Assembly: GCA_037389465.1 (NCBI GenBank)
Contig: JAZARR010000175.1
Span: 3,410,001-3,474,000, forward strand
Length of the DNA stretch: 64,000 nucleotides
From: Baylisascaris procyonis
Lineage: Eukaryota > Nematoda > Chromadorea > Rhabditida > Ascarididae
Direction of reading: 5' to 3'
The translations under genes were made by a program, and so were the position numbers. This document shows, piece by piece, positions 1 to 13,673 of this stretch; positions within the stretch are counted from its first letter, which is position 1; the number at the start of each line of letters is the position of its first letter. A model generated the notes under the pieces. That model worked only from the letters and a program-made list of their open reading frames with translations. It had not been told where the DNA came from and ran no database searches.

Positions 1-218
1 GCTCTTTAAAGATTTGCTTTTTATTTCTTTGTCGATTTTTTTGCGATTAACGGTATTAGGTATGATGTATAAAAAGTGTCGCTTTATAAAGAAAATATCA
101 TAAATGAAATAAAATCGTTGATCGTTTTGAAATTTTTTTTCGAATTTTTCGAAAAATTAAAATTTTTCCAACATTTGGATAACGAATATGGAAACATTAT
201 CGGAAGAGTTTATTTCAG
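1..218 (+). other. 3' end of an intron of the giant gene
   Basis: AT-rich, with no coding signal. It ends in TATTTCAG at 211-218, a standard nematode acceptor, directly before the first Ig exon, which starts with the last two bases of a split codon. Confidence 0.75.
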
Positions 219-1229
219 CTGCACGTCCACAATTATTCATTCCTGAAGGCGATGTAGTAAATGTGCCTCCACTTACACCGTTCAGAGTGAGTTGCAACGT
301 TACGAGAGGTGATCCTGTACCAAAAGTCGCATGGCACAGCAGGCAAGTATTGCTTTTTTGTGTTTCAAAATCCAATCTTTTAACCAAAAAGAAATAAAGA
401 AATATCGAATTAACTTTGAAAAAGCTGTGTAAAATTTTTATAGTAATATTCTAACCGAAAAAAAAGCATTTCCATATAAAAAGTTTTTGCCTAGTTTTTA
501 TTTTTTTAATAAAGATTTTGTGAAATAAAGTATACGGTTTTTTGCTTTGAAACGATTTTGAAATCAATGAAACCGACTCTCCTCCCTTTCACTTGAAAGA
601 AATTAAACATTTACGGGGAGAATTAATTTAGAATTTCCCTGCATAAATGCTTTCTCTAATCCTTCGTTAAAATAATAGTGAAAACATGAAATGCGTCAAT
701 CAATAATAGACGTATTTTTCCGAATTTTTTTTTCACCTCTAAGTAAACGATCTGATTGCAATTGGCATCAATTGCGAAAAAAATAATAATAATTCATAAA
801 GATTAGTCGAAGTGAATTCAAATACTGATTAAACGCGCTGAAGCCACCATTTCATAGTAGATCACTGACTCGTTACGGTTGTGCAGAAAGATGCATCCGA
901 AACTCCGAAAGTTAATAATATTTTGCGATTTTGTTTCCGGACAAGAATCCCAATGGTCCTATAATTTACACTTATAGATCAAAAAATCTGAGTGAAATTC
1001 CAGTAGATATCATAATTTTTTTGTTTCTGGAGGTGGTATAACTTAGTATATTGTTAATGCCGCATCTGCAAATCAACGAGCAATTTAAGGGGAAGACCAA
1101 TCAATACACCACAGAAGAAACGATTCATAACTATGGAACATGGTGGCCTCTATGAAAGCACAAATTTCTCATGTGTCGCTGAGAATGAAGCTGGTAAATC
1201 GACAAAAAGAGTACGAGTGGTTATTACAG
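219..1229 (+). CDS. dig-1: Ig domain 1 (I-set), two exons
   Basis: Exons 219..342 and 1090..1229 (residues 1-87). The first exon carries the B-strand cysteine (RVSCNV) and the core tryptophan (VAWHS); the second carries the Y-x-x-x-x-F-x-C-x-A-E-N-x-A-G signature of the F-G strands. Joining them in frame needs a GC donor (CAG|GCAAGT, 343-344). The only nearby GT donors either give the wrong phase or remove the tryptophan. The acceptor is TTTAAG at 1084-1089; GAG at 1078-1080 is an in-frame alternative that adds three residues. The exon ends in phase 1. Confidence 0.75.
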
Positions 1230-4200
1230 GTGAATTTTATAGTTGGTTATTATAGATGAGTTTATTACAACATTATTCGACTAACTGCACTAAGATGAAT
1301 TAATCGTTGAAAACTTTTTTAGTGGTCAGTGGAATTTTTTGCAAACTGAGATATTTACTCCTCTAATGTACTCGAGGAATATGTTATATTAGTATTTCTG
1401 AGTTTATTGAAGAATATTACGGAATTTTAGATTGTGATAGCAATAATATTAGTGAAATATGCTAATTTTCGAAATAAAAATACAAATTCCGACTACTTCC
1501 AATGATATATTATATAAGAAATATTCAATGAGTTCAATGGTAAATGCAAAAATTAAACCGAATATTCCACACCAAAGCATTAGCTTTATTTAAATTTGCC
1601 TGATTCATTACCGAATTCATATAGCCCTACCAACAATAAAGGAGGCGTCAAATATATATGGCTCAATGACTCAATTAAAACGAGCATCAATTAACATATG
1701 AGATTCATTATAAATAGTCTAACTATAGTAGCAGTTATAAGGAAGATGACAGTTGTAATGAAAATGTTCAAAAATTTTTTGCATAAATTTAAGACTTATT
1801 TTTAAGGACCAACTGCACCAGAAAGAATTCGCTATCAAATCGATGGAAATAATGTCGATTTACAATGGGAACCACCACGAATTACTAATGGACCAATGAC
1901 AGATTATGAGGTTTTTCTTATATTCCTGATTGCTTCGAAATACTAACTTCAGAGAAAAGAAACTTAAGAAACACCTATCCTACGGATCTCTTATGAGAGC
2001 AAAAAATATAGATTGGACTTCTATAATCAATGAATGGAAGTTGTGGTCAAATATATCAGATATCCCCCCCCCCCCACATCCCACCTATAATCGATAGAAA
2101 CTGGGCTAGACCGCTATGATCAATTCAGAGTGATACATTTTAATCATGACCTAAATTCTAGTAGCGTACAAGACAGTGCTCCATTGCACTGGTAGTTTGC
2201 GTCCGAGCTGAACGACTGTGATAAAACCATATGAACACTTGTAGGGTATTATTTTTTTGCTCTCGGCTGTAATAGCAATCCGTTGAAGCACTAAACCTAT
2301 GAGTACCTTATGAAAACAATTATTTATTGATTAAATTTCTCATGCGCAATAATAGTTCAGTGTTATCTCACTTTATAGATTCTTTATACGGACGACCCAA
2401 GTCGACCAGAAGATGAATGGCAAATTACACGTGTTGGTAGTCCTGATATTCGAGCATTGAAAATTCCAAATCTAAGAGAAAAGACCGACTATACGTTTAA
2501 AATTCGTGGCGTTAATCAACTTGGACCTGGTTTACCGAGTGGAAAATTCACACTTACAACATGGCTTGGTGGTTAGCATTTATTCTTTTGATTCATTGAG
2601 GTTTTCTTCCTCTCATTTTCTTGCAGTATGCGCTTATTTATTAGATTAGAATATTTAATGATCGGAGTTTTTTTCTTTTTTTATACGCTTTCATAGGTGA
2701 AATATGAGAAGCAATCTTGATATGAATTATGGAACTTCAGTGATTTTAGGGCGTGTAACGTTTAAGTTTTTATCTCATTTAGGAATTCAGAAACAAAAAT
2801 AATTAGGATTAAAGGTTCTATATGCTGATGCAAATCACCCATATAGGATTACATAGTAGAAATTTAGCGATCTGTGGGGTTCTTCAGCGACTACTGATTT
2901 TTCCCAATTAAATGCGTCTTTTTTTTTAAATTGCAGCACGTGCTCCGAAAGTTATGTTGACACCAACGGATTCAATAGTGAAAGATCCAAGCAATGAAGA
3001 GCTCGTTTTGGAATGTGATGCAACTGGTGTACCAAAACCGAAAATTCTTTGGCTTTGGAGTGGTCATCTTATTGAAGATGGGAAGGTATGTACAACAAGA
3101 CTTACAAGACTATCTTATGTATAAAAAGTGGGAAGATACTCTCAGTTTGTTCGAGTTATACTTCTTTTTTATTTTAGAAGAGCAAAATTTCCCACAAAAA
3201 AGAGCTCATCAGAGTTGCTTACTGAACGGATGCTTTAACTGGCGTTGCTTTTCTTGAATTTCGATTGTCTATTTTAATGGTCAAATATTTTTTATAGCTT
3301 AATAAAAAATAATAACTAAATAGTGCAATGGGGTCTGCTCACTACTACCTATAATTTAGAGGACATTCTGATGCGTTGTCACTTGGTCGCTTTGCATTGT
3401 GTATCATTAAATAGAAGCAGACTTATTGACAGCTACCGTTGGCATAATTGCGGCTCAATGGTCTAAACCAGTAGCTCTCGTTGAATAAACTATTGAATAT
3501 TTTACAGTACGATCCGTTTCATCGTCGCTGAATAGAGTGAGAGAAAATAAAGTTAAGATTTCGTTATTTAGCCGAATCTCTCTAACCTTTGAAATTTTCT
3601 TAGAAAAAAATTGCTCTAGCACTTATCGAGAATTTCAGGATGAATTTCGAATCTATGATGTTACTCCTTTGGATGCTCAGGATCGTTCGAACAGTAAATT
3701 AATTGCCGAGAAAACGAATCGAGCAGGAACGGCTACATGTCAAGCGGTCAATCCACATGGTTAGCTAAAGCTTTTCTTCGTTTTTGAATTTTCAGGAAAA
3801 TCTTCCATGAAGTTTGAGGGTACTTTGTGAGAGTAATAAGAGTGAGTTTTCTAACGGTAATAAAAGTGGTTTCTCTCATCACAATATAGCAACCTTCATT
3901 TGACTAAATTTACAACATTTGTTTCAAATAATTTGATAACTAAATGAGAAGACACATCGATTAGTGCTTATGAAATGTCAATGAGCACATATAAAATGTA
4001 ATAGAAATTTGAAATATGGAATCGCTATTCTTATATGTTTTTTCGTAACATTTTACACATTTTTAAATGAAGTCAAACTTGCAAGAAGTGCTTATACTAC
4101 CTGAGGAATTTATAACTTATAAGCAGACAGAATCATACGAAAAAAAACGAAACAAGAAGGTCCGGTCTACGCTGAATAAAAAATTTTCTCTATGATCGAA

Positions 4201-7200
4201 ATTCCCTATGATGAATTTCAGGATCGGACGAGAAGAGAACTGAAGTGAAAATTCTTGGACCCGGAAGTCCTCCACGTGATATTAAAACGGCGACGAAACA
4301 GAACGGTTTCACGGTCTCATGGAAATCTCCCAAATATCCGAACGGCAAAATCATTGTAAGTTATTGACGAAATAATTCATTCATTAGATTGAATTCATTA
4401 GCATCAGCTTAGAATGAGAAGGGGGCGGGCTGGGGGGGGGGGCTAGCGGTGATCTCAGTTATTTTTTGTCAAGTCCTTTTTTCTTGATGCAGTAGGTAAT
4501 ATTAATTTGAGAGATGATATGATAACAGATCGCCAAGATTCGAATGAAATAAAAAAATTTTTTTTTAAGTTGCAATGAGTTTTTTAAATTTCGATGAACT
4601 TTAGAGCGATATTTCCCATCGTTTCATAATCATAGAGTTTTGTTTACTTTTGTTTACGTTCAGGCAGCCAATTTTGTCCTTCTTAAATTCATTACACTAA
4701 GGCCATGTTGAATGCTTTATATTTGTTTTTATAATTATTACTCAATCCTCATTAATCAACCGTTTGGTACTTTCTCCTTAATTTGATTATTTGGGGTGAA
4801 TATTTAATTCCCACCTTCATCAGGTAATATTAGATGACGTCATTATTTAGTGGCCAACGCTTTCAGCAGCCATTCACGATTATTAAATAAACGTACCCAA
4901 ATGTTTTCTTCTAGATTTATACACTCGTCAAAACATTTAATCGGATTAGACGACAGAAAATATCAAGCATCAATTTTTAGTGTACATTACTTGTTCAATG
5001 GATTCAACAACAACAGGATGACCACTAAATGACCAATGGCGACTAGCATAATGCCCTAAGCTGATGAGATTTGAAAAAAAAATTTTTTTAAAGCATACAT
5101 TTTCTTCGAAGCAAAATATAATTAGCTAACGCAAACATCTTTTTCAATGACCTTTTCAGTTGAATTAGAAAAATTTTCTCAATAAATGCGAAATGGGAAT
5201 TTTTTAAAGATTTTTTTACTTAGAATTTATTTTTTTTTTAATTTATTAATTTTTAGAAATACATCGTTTATTATTCAAAACGTCCGGATGATGAATTGGG
5301 TGATTGGGCTCGTACAAGTGTTGATGGAGATAAACGAGAGGTGACAATTACGGTTGACGATGAGGATACACCCTATAATGTACGAGTACAAGCGGCAACT
5401 AAAGATGGTGTAGGAATCATCTCGGAAGCTTATGATGTTACTACTGGAAAGAAACGTATGGTGTAATTAAAACTTAAATAATCTAATTGCAAATTTTTAT
5501 GAAAATCTTTTTTTTTTTTAAATGGAACATTTCGTTTCTAAAATCATCTATCATTCTTTCATATTGTCGACCAATATTTATTTATTGACTATCATATTTC
5601 TAGGCGACTAAGAGAATCATCAAAAGAATATTCAAATTCGATTTTTTGTTAAATCATCAAAAATTTTTCTTAAATAAAATTTTTTCTCGCGATTAAATAA
5701 AAATCGCTGAAAGTTTTCGACCGAGGCTAGCACATAATAATTAACTATTTTTTAATTGCAGCAATTCCGCTTACCGTCGAATTAGTTGTTGTGAGTCCTC
5801 CGATACGCGAAACTGACGAAGAAACAACAGTCGAACCACTTCAAAATATTCGTTTCAAATGTGTCGCTGAAGGTAGACCAACACCACAGATTCTCTACTC
5901 ATGGCTACCGTTCAATGAGACTGAAAGTGGACAAGTATGTATCATTTTTATATTATATGTTTTCACTATGAATACAAATACAATCTGTTAGCTTTTATAA
6001 TATAAAAGATTATTAGCTATGATGGAAATTTTCATATACATAGTAGAATTTTGCGATTTTTTTTTTCGTTATTCTAAATATCTCAACCCATATTTTAGAA
6101 AGTTTAACATCAAATCTTTGCGACGATTATAAATTTGCATTTATAAATTCAATGATATTTTAATTATGGATATTTATATGGTTAAGAATTTTGGAAAAGC
6201 TTTATTCTACGAATAATGATTTCCATTAGAGTTGTCGTTTTATTGATTTCCATTAGAGTTGTCGTTTATTTTATTTTACGGTACTCTCCTCTTCCACTCT
6301 TTCCATTCTCCTCTTTAGGATTTATGAGGGTTAAAGGCGAAAGAAATGAGGAGAAAAAGATTGCTTATTTGCTCGACTGTACTTCTCGGAGCCAATTCGA
6401 GGAGCAAGTAATTTTCAGGAGCCAGTTCCAATACCAGCATATTCGGATCGCTCGAAACCACATCGCTATCAGTCAATAGAAGTCGATTCAAGTACGGCTA
6501 CAAAGCGAGCATTAATGTGTAAAGCTCGCAATCCAGATGGAACTGTTGATGATCGTCATATTTTCAACGTCATTAGTATGGAATTTTCATTTTTTAAATG
6601 TTCATTTGAATTTTTTCCCTTTAAATTTACAAATGTTCTAAATTGTAAATATTTTGAAGCATATTGCTTATTACTCTCATAGGCTTGTAATGCTCTACAC
6701 ACTAGAATCTTAAATTATAATAATATTTTTATTTAGTTATAATTAGATTATAAATAAAATCAATTGGCGTGTGGGCTGTGGACTAAATGTAAGTTTCCTT
6801 TAAATGTGTGGACAACTCCAAAACGATCAAGACTTATTTCAGTTATCCTCATCGTTGCAAACTCTAGTTATGAATTTTTTTTTGCCTTCAATAATTTCTA
6901 GTTATCTTTTCATCGCTAACAATATGATAGCAAAGAAAAAATTTGTTTATAGAGCCCGGAAGTCCTCCAGATGATATCAAGACTATTGTCGATCCCGACA
7001 ATCATGTGACTATCACTTGGGAGGAGCCGAAACATCCTAACGGACCAATTACGGTGAGTTTCAAAAGTGGGGATAATTTCTCAAATCAAAGTATTTAACA
7101 TTTGCGCGAATTTTTTCTTTGTTGTGGATCACTGTTCACCACTAAAGAACTCGTAGAAATTAAAATCAATTTACACTGATGGTGTTGATATTCTTCTATA

Positions 7201-9071
7201 GGTCATCTTCTGAAATAATTAGCCTAATTAAATGAAGTAAACGGTTTTTAGCTTCCTTGTATACAATGCTACTTATCCTTCATAAAATTGATTAAAAATA
7301 ACATTGCGGTATTAAAAAAACCCTATCTAGTTGAAAGAAATAAAAATTAATTTAAGGGTTATAAAGTTTATATGACGGCCGATCCAAGTAAACCGATCGA
7401 GCAATGGCAAGCGTTCGATGTGAAAGATCCGAACACAATGAAAATTGAATTCGCTAGAGGTGAACTTGAGCCGGAAATGCCCTATTACGTAAAAGTAGCT
7501 GCAATTGGGCCTGAAGGTGAAGGAGTCTCATCCGAGAGTATTCCGTTTGATACAGTTAGTGGAGGTGAGTATTCTAATTTATTCGCAAGTGATAAATTTT
7601 ATGGCAATATTGTCAATGAAAAGTTTTTATAGTAAAATATTTTGATGTTCTGAAAAAAAATATATATATAGTCTATGCTAAAAGGCGATTGATGAAAATC
7701 TTTTTAAATATTTATTTACAGCACCAATCGATGCACCTACTGATGTTCTTGCGACTGTTGGTAAAGACAATACGGTGGATATCTCGTGGACTGGACCAAG
7801 TGTTCCAAATGGACCAATTGAGGTATGATTAATAATCCGCGAAAACATTCTCCACTTCCGTTTTAAGTTATTGGCAAAGTTCGACAAAAGAATAAAGTCG
7901 CCATTTGTAAAAGTTACGATATATTCTAGGAATTCTCGGATGTAACGATATTTCCTTCTTGTATCTTTTCTCACTGTTCTCTTTGAATGAAGATATGGTC
8001 TTCATCTGTTTTTTGAAAGGATTTTCATCTATTACGGTAGCTGTAATTACGGTAGCCAGTTGTTGTTATAAGCATCTAATATAGTAAATCCGTCGAATAA
8101 ACAATCTTTAAAAAATTACTATAATTTCATATAAACTTTACAAGTTGGCGATTGGTGAGCGCATCGAATATGCTTGCAGTCATATACGATCTACTTTACG
8201 CCAGTTGATCCGTACACAACAGATGACGGCTATAAACAATGGGATAAAGTTGTTGTACCAACGAATAACGTTTCGGGTACTGTACAACTCGATAAGGAAA
8301 CCTACAATATTCTTCCTCATCGCCAGTACAAAGTACGCGTGACGGCGACTAACGATTTATCGGAAGGTCCAGCAAGCGAAACGATCGGTTTCCGGACAGG
8401 AAGCGGAGGTAATACTAAATATTCTTTTCAAAGACCATTTAAAAATACTTTGATAAGGAAACTCTTCTAACATTGCTAGATTCTTGAAAGAACTGAGTCT
8501 CGCAACTTGTAGAGAAAATGTTTTAACGTGCGTAAATAACAATGTCCATAGAGAAATAAAGTAATAATGTCCATGAGACGGCTATTAGGGACACAGTAAT
8601 ATTTGTGATTTCCACAGTCTTCAATTATTTAAATGTCCCGACAAGGATGGTCCGATCAAATGCTAACCACGAAACGGTAGCTAACTCGTTTGCTTTCAGA
8701 AACTCCACCTGTGATAAGTCTTGATCCACCCAACAACCCTGCAAGTGTACCTCCACGAGGCTCAATCTCCGTACGGTGTTCCGCGACGGGTATACCCGAT
8801 CCAACGGTTATGTGGATTATCGGCACCAAAGAGGATGTTGTACGCGGCCCAATACTACAACTGACCGACTTGCGGAAAGATGAGACGGCTATTTGCAGAG
8901 CGGAAAATAATGCCGGACGTGTACAAGAGGTGCTTCAAGTGCTGGTTGCAGGTCACTTCATTCAGTTCTCTACAAAAGCTTTATTGACCGCATTACCATA
9001 ATGAGATCGTCTTGTAAAATAATACACCTGATATGATAGGAAATTTTATGACTCACACAGCAATAGACTAA

Positions 9072-9137
<66 letters not shown>

Positions 9138-12100
9138 ATATACACATGGATATAAATATAAAGACATCCGCGTGCTAAATGTATAGTTACAAAAATTGAT
9201 GAAAGCGCATTGAAAGCGTTCTTTGAAGCAAGACACACCCCCTCCTCTACAAATAAGGCGTGAGGCTCTGACTAAAGCTATTCGGATATAGTACTTGCAA
9301 TAGCATTGCAGAATAGTATTCAGTCTTTTTATAGGTCCTGGTACGCCACCTAATGAAGTTGTTGCGCTACCAATGGGCAATCAACAGGCGAACGTTGAAT
9401 GGACAACTCCCGATAATACGAACGGCAAAGTCACCGAATATATCGTACATTATGGAGAAATACCTGAAGGTGATTATTTCGTAGAGATGAAAATTTCCTC
9501 GCTGTCGGTTTTCTGGTTACAGCCGAAATTTGGTTAATTAAAGCATATTACTCCATTTAAATTTATAAGATTTCAGGAGAAACGGAGCCAAGAGAGTGGA
9601 AAACCGTACAAGTGCCAGGCGAGGATGTTCAACAACATAGACTCACCAATTTAAAGCCAAAGACCAATTATGCAGTGAAAGTGCAAGCAGTTAGTGATCG
9701 TGGGACTGGCGTTGAATCAGATCCAGTGAAATTAAAAACACTTCCTCTAGGTATGTTTGAATAGCATATTCCATCTCATCATCATAAAATGTCGCTTTTA
9801 AGCGTACATTATTACGAGAGATGGCCAACAACTGATTCGCTTATTCCATTCCTCGTCGTATTAATGCATTACTCAGGTTTAACCATACTAAATTTGCATA
9901 TTTTGCAAACTTAATTTGCATACTTATCATTGATTAAATTTAAAGGGCCTTAATAAATTTTTTTTTGATTGAAGATGATTTTAGAATTCCACAAAAGGTG
10001 GCACTGAAAGTGGTCCTTAAATTCTCGTTCGTATGATATAATCGCTCTGGTTTTATGTGATTAGTATAGTGTATTATTCTTCGATTCACTCACCATCTTT
10101 CTAATGCGACTGGTTTGCTCTCCTTTATTTATACCTAAGTGATATCATCAGTAGCAAAGAAATAAATAATAAAACTTGAATGTGAAAATTTTAAAATTCA
10201 AATTCTCCAATATTTATTTTATGATAGCGATAATGTGTGAAAAATTTTTCAGTAATTATTGAAAATTCATGCACTTCAATAAATATATTTTAAATATTCC
10301 TTTATTTCATTAAGATAACTTTTTTAATTTTTCTCATAAAGCGTCGTAAATAGCAAATAACTAATAGTCGAGGATGAAAGCACGGACTCGGTTAGGTAGG
10401 ATAAAATTTAATAAAGCGTCAAACTTTTTTTATTGTATGTAAACGGCATAACATTAAATTTATTGATTGTCGAATTATAATTGTAATAAAGATTAGTTAT
10501 ATACGCTAAAATATATAAAGTACGATTACTAGTCTGTTGTAATATAACTTAAATGGATCAATACTGCAGCTCCTGCCGTGATTGAACCACTGAAAGTCAA
10601 CGTTCACGACAACAATACTGTCGCGGTGAAGTTCGCTGCACCTCGAGATCCTGAAGATCCCGCCAAACCAATAAAGGTATCCCGAAACTTTTTAAGATTT
10701 GTGAATAATTTTTTTTTCTGTTAATTTACATTGAGATCACTTCAGTGCTTGATCATCAATGAAGATAGCATACTCTATAGCCATCTATATCTGCGGCGTT
10801 TTTGTTGCGGGCTGAAGAGAATTGTCGAAATATTTAGCAAACTCCATACGTTCGTGATGCTTCAAACTAACAAAATTTCACTGCCAGTATGTACGTATTT
10901 TGTCCATATTCCTCATAAAGAGCACGTGAGCATATTCTTCACTGTGAAGTTATATTTAGGACTTTGTCGTGCATTATACAGAAGATGATCCGATGGTCGA
11001 AGATGCAGTATGGAAAGAACTGCAGTGGACAGAACCTGATGACGATTTTTCTGTCAACATTCCGATTGATGGAGAAAATTTCAAACCAGATACTAAATAT
11101 GCCGTTAGGGTAATTATTTACATCACCATATTTTCGAATTTTTAAATCACTCATCGCGGTTATCTTTTTTTTATCAAAAGTTTGTTGATTTTTTCTCACT
11201 TATGAGATAACAAATAAATTGGCTAAATAGCGATTTTCAAAAGTTTTGGAAAGGCATTAAGCATGTGAATCGCTATTTTACAGCAATAAACATTTAAACT
11301 AAACATAAAAATTTGCGCGATTTGTTGTGATTTCTATCTCGCTAAGTTATGTTGTCGTGATTGCAAAATTCGTTTCTTTCAGGTGATACCAAGAGGTGAA
11401 ATCGATGGACCTCCTTCGGAACCAATCGTTTTCCAAACCGGTGATGGAGGTGAGCATTTTATGATTGTTTCAAATATTTCAAATATTGTTTCAAATATTA
11501 GCAAAGTTAGTTAGCTGTGCTTCATTTGTATGCAGAAAAAATCCATGCAGATATTTATCCTGCTTGAATGATAAGCCTGAAAGCACTTTTTACCAGTTTA
11601 GCGCTGAAACTGATAGTATAAAGGTGGCAGCGTTTGCTGTCTACCATCTCCGCCAAAAACAAAAAATTTCTCGATGGTGATATACTATTTCTCGAAAAAT
11701 TGCCAATAATCAGCGTGCAGTCGAAAAAGGATTAGGAACCCTGAGAAAAAAGTCAATATAGAGGGAGAGTGAGCTAGAAGCTTCGTGGAATCCTTTGATT
11801 CCTTTTTTATGTTTCTTCGCACTAATGTATTGGTTTACGTTTATAAATGCTTTTCAAGCAACCAAAGCGCAAAGTAGGATATTAGTTAGGAGCACTGTTC
11901 TACTGAACAAATGTTTTTATTATCATTTCCGAACAAAACATTAAACGATAGGAAATGGAGACTTCTTTGTCAATAAAAAAAGAAAGAATTAAATTCTTTG
12001 CAGTCATTCCACCTGAGAAGCCGATTATAAATGTTGACGCTCCAGACAATATTCTTCGTGTACCAGCTGGTACCGATTATACAGTGAGCTGTTCGTCGAA

Positions 12101-13600
12101 TGGTTTCCCAGCACCAACGATCACGTGGGTTGACGAAAATGGAAATGTAAATTTTTGTTCATTCTTGTGGTTTTTGTTTTTTATTCCTTTCGAAACACAT
12201 ATAGCATCATATTTATTGCACCATATTGACAAAAGTATTGTTATAATACACTTTTTTATATTTATCATACAATTTGTGGCTGCTGGGATAAGTTGTCGTT
12301 TTGTTGCTATATTAAACAATTGTAGTAGGCTCAGTACTATTCAAGTGACACTAATTTACTTTATACAGAGATGATTAGCTATATTTATTCAAATATTTCT
12401 TTAAAAACAAAGAAAAAAAAACCTAACAGCACTCATCGTACATGAAATTTCAGAATCGTCCTGCAGATATCCGATAAAGTTTCAAAGGAAAGTATAACCA
12501 TTGTTCGAAAGTCCTTTTAACCAGTATATTATCTCTCTTACCTGATTAAAAAAATGCATTCTTTGAGATTTCCTATAGCGTCGCTGCTTGAGATCTTATT
12601 AATTTTTTCTCTTCGACAAATCGCATTCACCTCATGACCGTATCTGTTATCTTATTTCTACCTATGTAGATGAAAATTAATTGAAGAGTGAAACTCACAA
12701 AACTAATGAAATGCTTGAAGATTAAACGTTTACAATTTAGCAACTAAGTGATGGACCGATGCTAAAATTACAAGATGTGAAAGAAACGGTCAAAGCGAAA
12801 TGTGTCGCCGAGAATGATGGTGGTAGAGAGGAAACGAATTTCGAAGTATTTGTTACAGGTAATGGATTTATGTTCATCATTTTTAAGTTCGCTTCAATTC
12901 GATTTTTACATTTATTCACTTTTGCTAACCAAATACCCCAATAGAAACAAATATTTTGAGCTTAAATTTATTTAATTCGATTAGAATTTCATCTAATTTA
13001 ATGATCTATCAATTGTAAAATTTCTATTGATTATCATCTTTTGCAGCAAAAGCAAAAATCGCGCTTCTTAATATAAGTTTATTTGCGAATAAACGGTCTA
13101 ACTTTAAAGGTCCTGGTAACGCTCCAAGTAATATTCGTCTAACATCTGATAGACCACGTATGATACACGTCGAATTCGATCCGCCATCGATTCCAAATGG
13201 CAATATTACTCGATATATTATCTTCTATACACCACTCGACGATCAGGTTAGACAATTCGTTTAGAAATATTCTTAAACAGCAGAAAAAAGGCAGATGAAT
13301 TGACCAATTTAAAGCCAATTAACTATCAGTAATTACGACTGAGGAGCTTACTCTTCGACTAATATCAAGGCAAATAGCTTGCGATAAGGATGGTGATATA
13401 CTTGAAGGTATTCCCTATCAATTATTGAGGAATGATTATAAGACGATGAAAGAATTACTTCCAAACAATTTTATGCTGCAATATTTACTCGACAAACAAG
13501 CAGTCGAAATTTCCTATTCCAGCTTGAATATTTCACTGAAAGAAAAAACAAAATTCCGCACAATTGGAGAGAATCAATATAGCTGATTAGATTACGCTAA

Positions 13601-13673
<73 letters not shown>

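Noticed and set aside
2569..2571. Donor at 2569 instead of 2572 for the FN3 1 exon
   Set aside because: Same phase and only one residue different; GTTAGC is the better donor, but the choice is not certain.
8970..9380. Minus-strand 136-codon frame
   Set aside because: It runs through the (AT)n tract, giving an Ile-Tyr repeat, and overlaps an exon of the + strand gene.
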